20,043 bases of DNA from an uncultured Moraxella sp. (GCA_943908425.1 CALTTC010000031.1:1-20043), one strand, 5' to 3'; positions 7,188-14,832 are shown, numbered from the stretch's first letter. A program made the numbers and translations. Notes: generated by a model from the sequence alone, not told the origin.

Positions 7188-7599
7188 TGGTGTCCTTGGT
7201 TGTTTTGTGGATTGATTTGTAGGCTGTTTTGTGGGTTGTGCCTTAAAACGCTTTTAATCTTTTTAAATATCAAGTCTTTTAATATCAAGCCTTTTGATTG
7301 ATAAGTTAAGCGATTTAATTGGCGTATGTAATCACCCATTAAGTGCCTTTTGTTGCCACAATCAAGGGCTACAACAAATTTAATGACGACAACTTTAATG
7401 ACGACAACAAATTAATAACCACAAAAAATCTAACGTCGCACTATCAACACGATTTTCAACTTGGCTTTTATCAGCTTAGTTTTTAGTTACTTGGCTTTTT
7501 CAATATTGTTGTGTGCAATGAACTTAGTTGTATCAAGTGCGATTGCGTTAAGTGCGATTGCGTCAAGTGTGATTGGCTTTAATGGGTGTTATTAACGCT
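7188..7599. other. ltaE-yqeY spacer with several short tandem repeats, no gene
   Basis: 412 bp without a coding frame. It contains TTAATGACGACAAC twice near 7380-7407, an imperfect AAATATCAAGTCTTTT-like duplication near 7263-7300, and the 15-bp array listed separately. I see no terminator for yqeY and no convincing promoter for ltaE. Confidence 0.6.
7534..7578. repeat. 15-bp tandem repeat, three copies
   Basis: CAAGTGCGATTGCGT, TAAGTGCGATTGCGT and CAAGTGTGATTGGCT follow one another at 7534, 7549 and 7564, just downstream of the yqeY stop. Confidence 0.8.
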
Positions 7600-8046
7600 C
7601 TAAACCGCTAGTGCCAATTTAACCAAACGGCTAATCACCGCAGGGTCGGCACGCCCAACCGTCTGGGCTTTAACGTCATTCATCACCTTGCCCATATCTG
7701 CCATTGTGGTGGCGTTTAGGCGAGCGATGGTGCTATTGACAATATCGGCAAGCTCGCTATCTGAGAGTGCTTCTGGCAAAAAGGTGCTAATAACGTCAAT
7801 CTCAAACCGCTCTTTTTGTGCCAAATCATCACGGTTATTGTTTTCAAATACTGTCAGCGACTCTTGGCGTTGTTTGATTTGTTTTTGTAAAATATCCAAG
7901 ACATCTGCATCATTTAGGGTAACTTGGCGGTCAATTTCAATTTGTTTAATCACCGCTTGTACGTTACGCAAAATTTTAACCTTTTCTAATTCACGGGCTT
8001 TCATAGCGGTTTTGATGGTGTCGGTTAGGGTGTCTTTTAGCGTCAT
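7600..8046 (-). CDS. yqeY: GatB/YqeY domain protein
   Basis: 148 residues, the standard length of the stand-alone YqeY family. The N-terminal helical part (residues 1-90) holds LKDTLTDTIKTAMKARE and KVKILRNVQAVIKQIE. The C-terminal part has FLPEALSDSEL and TMADMGKVMNDVKA, matching the tail domain of GatB, the amidotransferase subunit that makes Gln-tRNA or Asn-tRNA. The role of the free-standing protein is not established; it is probably a soluble tRNA-related factor. The ATG at 8046 has AAGGA 6 nt upstream. Bacterial homologues often sit beside rpsU/dnaG, which is not the case here. Confidence 0.9.
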   Translation of the reverse strand: MTLKDTLTDTIKTAMKARELEKVKILRNVQAVIKQIEIDRQVTLNDADVLDILQKQIKQRQESLTVFENNNRDDLAQKERFEIDVISTFLPEALSDSELADIVNSTIARLNATTMADMGKVMNDVKAQTVGRADPAVISRLVKLALAV

Positions 8047-8063
8047 TGGGTGTCCTTATTTTC

Positions 8064-8089
8064 AAAGCTGGTTAAAAAAGCTGGTTAAA
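8064..8089. repeat. 13-bp direct duplication in the yqeY leader
   Basis: AAAGCTGGTTAAA occurs twice back to back at 8064-8076 and 8077-8089, between the candidate yqeY promoter and its Shine-Dalgarno sequence, so it would lie in the 5' leader. Confidence 0.8.
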
Positions 8090-8097
8090 AAACAATT

Positions 8098-8106
8098 AGT
8101 ATAGCA
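8098..8106 (-). promoter_or_regulatory. Candidate extended -10 promoter for yqeY
   Basis: On the minus strand TGCTATACT is an extended -10 about 51 nt before the yqeY start. No good -35 is visible. The implied leader is about 45 nt and contains the 13-bp duplication. Confidence 0.5.
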
Positions 8107-8175
8107 TAGCCAAACAAAAGGTTGTAGTGGCTTTTATGGGCAAGGTTTTGTTGGCAGGCTTATTTTGTTGATACG

Positions 8176-8266
8176 CTTGTTAAGCTATTAAACTTGTAAA
8201 TTCTTAAGCTTGTAAATTCTTAAGCTTGTTAAGCTCTTGAAATTGTAAGTTCTTAAACTTGTTAAG
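8176..8266. repeat. 16-17-bp minisatellite, about 5.5 copies, upstream of cysS
   Basis: Copies begin at 8176, 8193, 8209, 8225, 8241 and 8258. CTTGTAAATTCTTAAG is exact at 8193 and 8209; the others are variants such as CTTGTTAAGCTCTTGA. The last, partial copy supplies the TTGTTA that serves as the candidate -35 of cysS. Confidence 0.85.
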
Positions 8267-8287
8267 TGATGGCAAAATTGCTATGAT
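8259..8287 (+). promoter_or_regulatory. Candidate cysS promoter
   Basis: TTGTTA at 8259-8264, a 17-bp spacer, and TATGAT at 8282-8287 preceded by TGC (extended -10). It lies 32 nt before the cysS ATG. The -35 lies inside the minisatellite. Confidence 0.6.
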
Positions 8288-8319
8288 AAGGCTTTATTTG
8301 GATTGGATTGGGTTGGGTT

Positions 8320-9738
8320 ATGACAAAACAGACGCTGGCTTTATACGATACCTTAAGTGCCAAAAAACAGACCTTTGTGCCGATTTGTGCAGGCAAGGTG
8401 TCTATGTATGTGTGCGGTATGACCGTTTATGATTATTGTCATATCGGACACGCAAGGGTGATGGTCAGTTTTGATGTGATTTATCGCTGGCTGTGCAAGC
8501 TTGGCTATGACGTGCAATATGTGCGTAATATCACCGACATTGATGATAAAATCATTGACCGTGCCAAACAAAACAGCGAAAGCATTTATGCCTTGACCGA
8601 GCGTTTTATTCAAGCGATGCACGCTGATGCGGACGCACTTGGCTGTCTTAGACCCACAAAAGAACCACGAGCGACCGATTATATTGACCAAATGCAAGCA
8701 ATGATTCAAACCCTAAGCGATAAAAATTTGGCTTATCAAGGGCGTGGCGGTGATGTATATTATGCCGTAGACAAGTTCGCCGATTATGGCAAGCTCTCCA
8801 AAAGACGCCTTGCTGATATGCAAGCGGGTGCGTCCGAGCGGGTTACCATTGATGACGACAAAAACAATCCTTTTGATTTTGTGCTGTGGAAAAAAGCCAA
8901 ACAAGGTGAGCCAGCTGAAACCAACTGGCAATCGCCGTGGGGGGCAGGTCGTCCCGGCTGGCATATTGAATGCTCGGCGATGAGTACTTGCTGTTTGGGC
9001 GAGAGTTTTGACATTCACGGTGGTGGTTTTGATTTACAATTTCCGCACCACGAAAATGAGATTGCCCAAAGCGAAGGGGCAACAGGCAAATCCTATGCCA
9101 ATTATTGGTTGCACGTTGGGTTTGTTAATGTTGATGGCGAAAAAATGAGCAAATCGTTGGGTAATTTTTTTACCATTAAAGACGTGATGGCACAATTTCA
9201 CCCTGAAACCATTCGCTTTTTTATCTTATCAAGCCATTATAAAAGCCCAATTAACTTTTCTGATACGGCACTAAAAGAAGCCCATAGCGGTCTATCACGG
9301 CTGTATCACGCCTTAAAAAATACCAATGCCAAAACCGATGAAGCGATGTGGGCAAATGAATTTGGGCAAGCCTTTATGCGTGCGATGAATGATGATTTTA
9401 ATACACCAAAAGCGATGAGTGTGCTGTTTGAAGTGGCAGGGTTATTAAATCGTGCCAAAAAAGACGACCCAAGCCAAGTGCCAATGCTTGCTTGCACCTT
9501 AAAAACCTTGTCTGGGGTGTTAAATATTGCAAGCCTTGAGCCAGAAGCGTTTTTGCAGGCGGTGATTGGCGGTGATGGCGGTTTAAGCGATGATGAGATT
9601 GTCAGTAAAATCAAAGCAAGAGCAGATGCCAAATCTACCAAAGATTTTGCCCTTGCAGACGCTATCCGAGATGAGCTAAAAGCCCAAGGCATTGAGCTTG
9701 AAGACAGCCGTGATGGCACGACGTGGCGACGAGTGTAG
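8320..9738 (+). CDS. cysS: Cysteinyl-tRNA synthetase
   Basis: 472 residues from ATG 8320; the frame can be opened at TTG 8308, but the ATG version matches the family start. A class I synthetase that attaches cysteine to tRNA-Cys in the cytoplasm. HIGH is at residues 41-44 and KMSKS at 275-279. The zinc ligands expected from E. coli CysS are all present: Cys32, Cys218, His243 and Glu247. The C-terminal anticodon-binding part ends ELEDSRDGTTWRR, as usual. The Shine-Dalgarno region is weak (GGTTGGGTT). The gene stands alone, with a repeat-rich spacer before it and a 580-bp spacer after it, and no intrinsic terminator immediately follows. Confidence 0.97.
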   Translation: MTKQTLALYDTLSAKKQTFVPICAGKVSMYVCGMTVYDYCHIGHARVMVSFDVIYRWLCKLGYDVQYVRNITDIDDKIIDRAKQNSESIYALTERFIQAMHADADALGCLRPTKEPRATDYIDQMQAMIQTLSDKNLAYQGRGGDVYYAVDKFADYGKLSKRRLADMQAGASERVTIDDDKNNPFDFVLWKKAKQGEPAETNWQSPWGAGRPGWHIECSAMSTCCLGESFDIHGGGFDLQFPHHENEIAQSEGATGKSYANYWLHVGFVNVDGEKMSKSLGNFFTIKDVMAQFHPETIRFFILSSHYKSPINFSDTALKEAHSGLSRLYHALKNTNAKTDEAMWANEFGQAFMRAMNDDFNTPKAMSVLFEVAGLLNRAKKDDPSQVPMLACTLKTLSGVLNIASLEPEAFLQAVIGGDGGLSDDEIVSKIKARADAKSTKDFALADAIRDELKAQGIELEDSRDGTTWRRV

Positions 9739-9964
9739 AGGTGGTTGATAAGAGCTGTTTGCGATGAGAACTTGTGATGATGGTTGTTGTGATGATGGCG
9801 GTATGATGGCACAAAACGGTGATCCAATGGGCGGTGATAAAGTTATTGGCTTTTGTCTGGCCATTTGGGTGGATTTTAGATGAATATTTTAGGTGGACAC
9901 TCGGGTGGTCGGTTAGGCAGTGTACTGGGCGAATATTGGACGGTATTTTAAAATAATTTTTTTG

Positions 9965-9996
9965 CAAGAAGTGTTTTTTACAAGAAGTGTTTTGTA
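9965..9996. repeat. 16-bp direct duplication in cysS-guaB spacer
   Basis: CAAGAAGTGTTTTTTA (9965-9980) is followed at once by CAAGAAGTGTTTTGTA (9981-9996), two mismatches apart. Confidence 0.75.
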
Positions 9997-10084
9997 GGCA
10001 AGGCTTATTTAGGGTGCTGATAAGGCATTGGTGAAATTTGGGGGGTTTTGAGTTTTGCTTGGTGTTATTTGGGTCAAAATGGCA

Positions 10085-10113
10085 TTGTTTTTTAAACTTA
10101 ATTAGGTTATAAT
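10085..10113 (+). promoter_or_regulatory. Sigma70 promoter upstream of guaB (small RNA or leader)
   Basis: TTGTTT at 10085-10090, a 17-bp spacer and a perfect TATAAT at 10108-10113. The predicted start is near 10120. It lies about 200 nt before guaB and about 85 nt before an intrinsic terminator. Confidence 0.65.
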
Positions 10114-10119
10114 AAGCCG

Positions 10120-10236
10120 TTAATTTCAACCGTAAGTTGGGGCAATCGCTTGAATTTAACCATCAACCTAACAACCTATTTAAACATAAAGTAATTAAAA
10201 AAAGGCTAAGTGTGTGCTTAGCCTTTTGTTGTTTTT
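10120..10236 (+). ncRNA. Candidate small RNA or attenuated guaB leader (~117 nt)
   Basis: The RNA is bounded by a good promoter and an intrinsic terminator. Its 5' end can fold by pairing 10122-10129 with 10150-10157 (one mismatch). A C/A-rich stretch likely to be single-stranded follows, with CAACCTA twice (10164-10170 and 10172-10178), then a U-tailed 11-bp hairpin. That layout (5' hairpin, open C-rich segment, terminator with U tail) is typical of trans-acting, Hfq-type small RNAs. Alternatively it is the terminated form of the guaB leader: just past the terminator, TAGGTTATTGGTTG (10236-10249) can pair with the CAACCTAACAACCTA segment over about 11 bp. No known Rfam family is recognised. 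It is not a documented gene; the call rests only on these signals. Confidence 0.45.
10200..10236 (+). terminator. Intrinsic terminator upstream of guaB (possibly bidirectional)
   Basis: AAAAGGCTAAG (10200-10210) pairs fully with CTTAGCCTTTT (10217-10227) around a TGTGTG loop, followed by GTTGTTTTT. On the minus strand the stem is followed by TTTAATTACTTT, so it could also stop minus-strand transcription. No protein gene ends near it. Confidence 0.8.
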
Positions 10237-10318
10237 AGGTTATTGGTTGCGCAGTTTTGGGCTTTGATTGGTTAAATTGGCTCTGATGCGGTATTTAATT
10301 GATAACAATAGGTGAATT

Positions 10319-11791
10319 ATGTTAAGAATTGTAGACGATGCACTGACCTTTGATGATGTATTATTGTTGCCAGCGTATTCTGAAGTGCTACCAAAAACGG
10401 TGGATTTGACCACGCAATTAACCAAAGATATTCGGCTAAATTTGCCCATTATTTCGTCAGCGATGGATACTGTTACCGAAGCCAAAATGTCTATTTCTAT
10501 GGCACAGTTGGGCGGTATGGGCATTATTCATAAAAATATGGATATTGAACGCCAAGCTCGCCAAGTCAGACACGTCAAAAAATTTGAAGCAGGGACGGTT
10601 GCTGACCCTGTTACCGTAACCGCTGATGTAACGGTGGGTGAGCTACTTAAGCTGACCCACGAGCATAAAATCAGTGGCGTGCCTGTGGTAGAAAAAGGCA
10701 GTAATCAAGTGGTGGGGATTGTAACGCACCGTGATGTGCGTTTTGAAGAGAATTTAAATCAGCCTGTTGGCAATGTGATGACCAAAAAAGACAAGTTGGT
10801 TACGGTCAAAGAAGGTGAAAGCACCGAAAATATCAAGCGGTTATTGCACAATCACCGCATAGAAAAAGTGATTGTGGTGGACAATGACGGCAGATTAAAG
10901 GGATTGATTACCGTCAATGATTTTACCAAAGCCGAAAATAACCCCAATGCCGCCAAAGACAGCAAAGGGCGATTGCGTGTGGGGGCAGCGGTTGGCACAG
11001 GGGCAGATACCGATGAGCGTGTGGCAGCTTTGGTGCAAGCAGGGGTTGATGTGATTGTGGTGGATACCGCTCACGGACACTCCAAAGGGGTGATTGATAA
11101 GGTCGCCTACATCAAAAAAACCTATCCAAGCGTGCAAGTGATTGGTGGTAATATTGCGACAGGCGATGCGGCATTGGCACTACTTGACGCTGGGGCAGAT
11201 GCGGTGAAAGTTGGGATTGGGCCTGGGTCTATTTGCACCACACGGATTATTGCTGGCGTGGGCGTGCCACAAATTAGTGCCATTGATGGCGTGGCAAGTG
11301 CCTTAAAAGAGCAAATTCCCTTGATTGCTGATGGCGGTGTTCGCTTTAGTGGTGATATGGCAAAAGCGTTGGTGGCAGGAGCATCGTGCATTATGGTCGG
11401 CAGTTTGCTGGCAGGCACCGAAGAAGCCCCAGGCGAAGTGGAGCTGTTTCAAGGCAGATATTACAAGGCCTATCGGGGTATGGGCAGTCTTGGGGCGATG
11501 AGCGGGCAAAATGGCTCGTCCGACCGCTATTTTCAAGATGCCAAAGACGGCGTAGAGAAGCTTGTGCCAGAAGGCATTGAAGGGCGTGTTCCCTACAAAG
11601 GCCCTGTGGCAGGCATCATTGACCAGCTGGCAGGGGGCTTGCGTTCTAGTATGGGCTATACTGGCTGTGCCAATATTGATGAGATGCGTAAAAAGCCACA
11701 ATTTGTTAAGGTAACGAGTGCAGGAATGAAAGAATCACACGTTCACGATGTACAAATCACCAAAGAAGCCCCCAATTATCGGCAGGGTTAA
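10319..11791 (+). CDS. guaB: Inosine-5'-monophosphate dehydrogenase
   Basis: 490 residues. Oxidises IMP to XMP with NAD+, the committed step of GMP synthesis. The TIM-barrel catalytic domain is interrupted by two CBS domains at about residues 93-205. The catalytic cysteine is Cys306 in GPGSICTTRI. The phosphate-binding ADGGVRFSGD and the mobile flap with EGIEGRVPYKG are present. The start ATG 10319 has AGGTGA just upstream (10310-10315). A weak promoter may lie at TTGGTT (10268) with TATTTA (10292). Otherwise guaB depends on read-through of the terminator at 10200-10236. guaA is not adjacent. A strong terminator follows. Confidence 0.97.
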   Translation: MLRIVDDALTFDDVLLLPAYSEVLPKTVDLTTQLTKDIRLNLPIISSAMDTVTEAKMSISMAQLGGMGIIHKNMDIERQARQVRHVKKFEAGTVADPVTVTADVTVGELLKLTHEHKISGVPVVEKGSNQVVGIVTHRDVRFEENLNQPVGNVMTKKDKLVTVKEGESTENIKRLLHNHRIEKVIVVDNDGRLKGLITVNDFTKAENNPNAAKDSKGRLRVGAAVGTGADTDERVAALVQAGVDVIVVDTAHGHSKGVIDKVAYIKKTYPSVQVIGGNIATGDAALALLDAGADAVKVGIGPGSICTTRIIAGVGVPQISAIDGVASALKEQIPLIADGGVRFSGDMAKALVAGASCIMVGSLLAGTEEAPGEVELFQGRYYKAYRGMGSLGAMSGQNGSSDRYFQDAKDGVEKLVPEGIEGRVPYKGPVAGIIDQLAGGLRSSMGYTGCANIDEMRKKPQFVKVTSAGMKESHVHDVQITKEAPNYRQG

Positions 11792-11798
11792 TAAAAAG

Positions 11799-11830
11799 AC
11801 AGTCTAGACGGTGGTCTGGGCTGTTTTTTT
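11799..11830 (+). terminator. Intrinsic terminator of guaB
   Basis: ACAGTCTAGAC (11799-11809) pairs with GTCTGGGCTGT (11814-11824) as an 11-bp stem with three G-T wobbles and a GGTG loop, followed directly by a run of T to 11830. It begins 8 nt after the guaB stop. Confidence 0.85.
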
Positions 11831-11911
11831 GTCCGATTTTGTCAAGTGATTATTAATATTATCATAAGCTAGCTTGGTAAAGTTTTGCTCGTGGTAATTT
11901 AAGCAAAGTTT

Positions 11912-11920
11912 TGGTATGCT
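11912..11920 (+). promoter_or_regulatory. Candidate extended -10 promoter for glmM
   Basis: TGGTATGCT lies 33 nt before the glmM ATG. TGGTAA is at the -35 distance (11892-11897) and is a poor match. Confidence 0.45.
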
Positions 11921-11953
11921 AACAATCAGCAATTGGATATGGAAGGGATAATA

Positions 11954-13291
11954 ATGAGCTATTTTGGCACCGATGGTATTCGTGGCAAATTTGGACAATT
12001 TCCGATGACGCCAGATTTTTTGCTCCGCTTGGGCTTGAGTGCTGGTAAGGTGCTATGTCGTGGTGCAAGCCACCGTCCAAGCGTGCTTATCGGTAAGGAT
12101 ACGCGCCTATCGGGCTATGTGATGGAGGCGGCATTGCAGGCAGGCTTTAACAGCGCCGGCGTGGATGTACATATGCTTGGGGTGGTGCCAACACCAGCGA
12201 TTGCTCATCTGACACGCAGTTTTCACGCGGATATGGGGGTGGTTATCTCGGCAAGCCACAATCCTTATGAGGATAACGGCGTTAAATTTTTTAATAGTGA
12301 TGGCAAAAAAATTGATGATAGCACTCAGCACGCTATTAACGCTGAGCTTGAGTTACTTATCGCTGATACAGGCGTGCCAGTCTTGGCAGATAAGCTTGGC
12401 AAAAACCATCGCGTAGAAGATGCGGTGGGGCGTTATATTGAGTTTTGTAAGGGTGCATTTCCCTATCAATACAGCTTACGCGGGCTTACCATTGCTTTAG
12501 ACTGTGCCAATGGCGCAGGGTACAAAATTGCCCCGAGGGTATTTCGTGAACTGGGTGCGACGGTTTTAGCATTGGCAAGCGAGCCTAATGGTAGGAATAT
12601 TAACGATAACTGTGGCTCCACGCACCCTGAGTATTTACAGCAGTTTGTCATTGAGCATAACGCCGACGTGGGCATTGCCCTAGATGGTGATGGTGACCGT
12701 ATTATCATGGTGGACAGTGCTGGCAAGCTAATTGATGGCGATGGAATTTTGTATTTACTGGCAATGCACGGCGAGAAACCAGCGGGCGTGGTTGGTACGG
12801 TAATGAGCAATATGGCGCTTGAGCTGGCACTGACGCAGGCAGGGATTAATTTTGTGCGTAGCAAGGTGGGTGACCGCTATGTCATGCAAGCCTTGAGCGA
12901 TAAGGGCTGGGTGCTAGGCGGTGAGTCTTCGGGACATATCTTGACCCTAGATAAGGCAGGGACAGGCGATGCGATTGTGGCGGGGTTACAGGTATTAGCC
13001 GTGATGATTAAAACGGGTAAATCGCTACAAACACTGCTTGCCGACTATGCGCCAATGCCCCAAGCTTTGGTCAATGTGCGCCTAACTAACGTCCAAGACC
13101 CGTATACTAACCCTAAGCTGGCTGCTAAATTTGCAAGCGCCGAAGCGAAACTGGCAGGGCAGGGGCGTCTGTTAATTCGTAAATCGGGCACAGAGCCGTT
13201 AATTCGTGTGATGGTAGAAAGTGTAGATGAGCGCTTGGCTAAGGCATTGGCAGAAGAGCTGGCGGTAGCTATTGAGCGTGAATTGACTTAA
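11954..13291 (+). CDS. glmM: Phosphoglucosamine mutase
   Basis: 445 residues from ATG 11954, which has GGAAGGG 7 nt upstream; the frame could open at TTG 11933, but the Shine-Dalgarno sequence and the standard MSYFGTDGIRG start fix the ATG. Converts glucosamine-6-phosphate to glucosamine-1-phosphate on the way to UDP-GlcNAc for peptidoglycan and lipooligosaccharide. The phosphoserine is Ser101 in ISASHNPYEDNG. The Mg-binding loop DGDGDR is at 244-249. The sugar-binding GESSGH and the phosphate-binding RKSGTEPLIRVM near the C-terminus are also present. pdxH starts 24 bp downstream, so the two are probably cotranscribed. Confidence 0.97.
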   Translation: MSYFGTDGIRGKFGQFPMTPDFLLRLGLSAGKVLCRGASHRPSVLIGKDTRLSGYVMEAALQAGFNSAGVDVHMLGVVPTPAIAHLTRSFHADMGVVISASHNPYEDNGVKFFNSDGKKIDDSTQHAINAELELLIADTGVPVLADKLGKNHRVEDAVGRYIEFCKGAFPYQYSLRGLTIALDCANGAGYKIAPRVFRELGATVLALASEPNGRNINDNCGSTHPEYLQQFVIEHNADVGIALDGDGDRIIMVDSAGKLIDGDGILYLLAMHGEKPAGVVGTVMSNMALELALTQAGINFVRSKVGDRYVMQALSDKGWVLGGESSGHILTLDKAGTGDAIVAGLQVLAVMIKTGKSLQTLLADYAPMPQALVNVRLTNVQDPYTNPKLAAKFASAEAKLAGQGRLLIRKSGTEPLIRVMVESVDERLAKALAEELAVAIERELT

Positions 13292-13314
13292 TTAAACAGA
13301 TTTTAGGGTGTTTT

Positions 13315-13968
13315 ATGTCCATTGATTTTACAAGCCAGCGTAAATCCTATGAGCAAGGCAAGCTACTAGAAAACACCTTGCCAGACTTGCCTTATCCATT
13401 ATTAACCAAGTGGATAGACGATGCGCTGCAAGCCGATATTGATGAGCCTTATGCCTTTAGTCTAGCGACGTGTGGGGCAGATCAGCGCCCAAGTGTCAGA
13501 ACGCTACTGATGCGTGAGATTTATGCTAAAGGTAGCGATATTGTGCTTGTTTTTTATAGCAATTATGACAGCCAAAAAGGGCAGGATTTGGCCCAAAATC
13601 CTTTTGCCGAAGCTTTGTTTTTTTGGCAGAAATTAGAGCGACAAGTGCGTCTAGCAGGGCGTGTGGCGCGTTTATCGCGTGCAGATTCGCAAGCATATTT
13701 TGAGAGTCGCCCGAAAGACAGCCAGCTTGCGGCGTGGGTATCCGCCCCCCAAAGTGGTGTGGTGGACAGCCGTGAGACGATGGCAGAGCGTTTTAATGCT
13801 TTACAAGATAAATTTTGTGCCGACGTGCCTTTGCCTGAATTTTGGGGTGGATATACATTGACGGTGGACAGCGTGGAGTTTTGGCAGGGGCGTGCTAACC
13901 GCATGCACGACCGCATTTGCTATAAATTGGGCGATAATGGTTGGCGTTATGAGCGTTTGTTGCCCTAA
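13315..13968 (+). CDS. pdxH: Pyridoxamine 5'-phosphate oxidase
   Basis: 217 residues, the normal size. This FMN-dependent flavoprotein oxidises pyridoxine- or pyridoxamine-5'-phosphate to PLP. Visible signatures are RPSVRTLLMRE (about residues 58-68), FYSNYDSQKGQDL, the FMN/dimer segment FWQKLERQVRLAGRVARL (about 102-119), and the C-terminal EFWQGRANRMHDRICY with W-R-Y-E-R-L-L-P at the very end. The start at 13315 follows an AGGGTG ribosome-binding stretch after the glmM stop, which suggests an operon with glmM. No clear hairpin terminator follows. The PLP product would serve ltaE in this window, though the two are not coregulated by any visible signal. Confidence 0.96.
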   Translation: MSIDFTSQRKSYEQGKLLENTLPDLPYPLLTKWIDDALQADIDEPYAFSLATCGADQRPSVRTLLMREIYAKGSDIVLVFYSNYDSQKGQDLAQNPFAEALFFWQKLERQVRLAGRVARLSRADSQAYFESRPKDSQLAAWVSAPQSGVVDSRETMAERFNALQDKFCADVPLPEFWGGYTLTVDSVEFWQGRANRMHDRICYKLGDNGWRYERLLP

Positions 13969-14211
13969 TTGGCTTATGCCGTTTTAAATTTGCGTTATTA
14001 AATTAATTTAAAATTATGAAAAATAGCTTGGTCTGCGTTTGATTGATTAAGTATTTTTAACGGTGTTAATAACCCATTTACCCATACTTAGTTTAGTTGT
14101 TATTGTTGTTTGATAAAAGTCGTGGTTTAGAGGCGATTAACGTGCCAAAACTGCTGTTTGCTAAGGGTACGTTGGTTAAATGGTACGTCAAACTGCCTAT
14201 ATACAATCAGC

Positions 14212-14238
14212 AATATAAAAAGATGGTTTCACTACCAT
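14212..14238 (-). terminator. Weak terminator downstream of fixH
   Basis: On the minus strand, 8 nt after the fixH stop, ATGGT and ACCAT form a 5-bp stem with a 6-nt loop (14223-14238), followed by CTTTTTATATT. The stem is short. In the plus direction it is followed by AAATTTTTT, so it could also serve pdxH. Confidence 0.35.
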
Positions 14239-14245
14239 AAATTTT

Positions 14246-14797
14246 TTAGCTTACGCTAGCAAAGGCGGGCAGTGGGGTCAAGACGATATTATTGGCGGGC
14301 AGTTTTTGTTTGTGCATCAGGCGCCACGGCTGGTCTAGCTCATTGGCGGTAATTTGGACATAATAGTAAGCACTGGAGCTATCCAAATCCATAATGCCAG
14401 TGTAGCGGTTGCCATCTTGATGGGTGAGTATGAAATCACGGTCAAAGCGCTCATCGGTGGCGTGACTTACGGTAACTGCTAAAGTTTTTGGGTAGGCGTG
14501 TGGATTGGTAAAATCGCCGTCCAATGCACTGTCGTTGGGGTAATTAAGCTCAAATATTACTGCACCGCCATGAAGGCGCATGATGCCTGATACGCCAAGT
14601 TTATAGGCAAGTTCGTCTTTGGAGGCATCTTGATACAATGCCTTGCCATCCATATACCAGTCATCGCGTACGGTCGTGTCGCGGTGCTTAAAGGTAAAGC
14701 CAATAAACCAAATGCATGTCAGCACCATAGCGATGGGCATGCCTAGCACTAAAATAAGCAAAATGGGATTTTTGTACCAAATATTGTTTGCGGTCAT
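14246..14797 (-). CDS. FixH-family protein (cbb3 oxidase assembly)
   Basis: 183 residues. One N-terminal membrane helix at about residues 11-35 (ILLILVLGMPIAMVLTCIWFIG) is preceded by WYKNP, and the rest is a periplasmic domain containing YMDGKALYQD, where FixH proteins carry a YYxxGLxYQ-like motif. FixH accompanies FixG/CcoG in cbb3 cytochrome oxidase maturation and has been linked to copper and heme handling. It lies downstream of ccoG on the same strand, but about 620 bp and a terminator separate them, so it probably has its own promoter. The ATG at 14797 has no Shine-Dalgarno sequence. Confidence 0.82.
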   Translation of the reverse strand: MTANNIWYKNPILLILVLGMPIAMVLTCIWFIGFTFKHRDTTVRDDWYMDGKALYQDASKDELAYKLGVSGIMRLHGGAVIFELNYPNDSALDGDFTNPHAYPKTLAVTVSHATDERFDRDFILTHQDGNRYTGIMDLDSSSAYYYVQITANELDQPWRLMHKQKLPANNIVLTPLPAFASVS

Positions 14798-14823
14798 TAA
14801 AAATAGGGCGTTAAATAAAGGTA

Positions 14824-14832
14824 ATTATACCA
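14824..14832 (-). promoter_or_regulatory. Extended -10 promoter for fixH
   Basis: On the minus strand TGGTATAAT ends 26 nt before the fixH ATG. The -35 is poor (TGTGGT at 17 bp). The same TGGTATAAT precedes ccmC. Confidence 0.6.

Larger units (their letters stand above)
9739..10318. other. cysS-guaB spacer: repeats, then candidate small RNA or leader
   Basis: The first part (to about 10080) shows no gene. It has TGATGATGG repeats near 9775-9810 and a 16-bp duplication at 9965-9996. The second part carries a strong promoter, a structured segment and an intrinsic terminator. A 155-codon minus-strand frame at 9662-10129 overlaps cysS, is low complexity and is not called. Confidence 0.6.

Noticed and set aside
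9662..10129. 155-codon minus-strand ORF across the cysS 3' end and the spacer
   Set aside because: It overlaps cysS, is low complexity (T/H/S runs from spacer repeats), and crosses the promoter upstream of guaB.
10136..10238. Possible 33-codon leader peptide from TTG through the guaB-upstream terminator
   Set aside because: It has a TTG start with no ribosome site and no run of codons that would suit translational attenuation of a purine gene.
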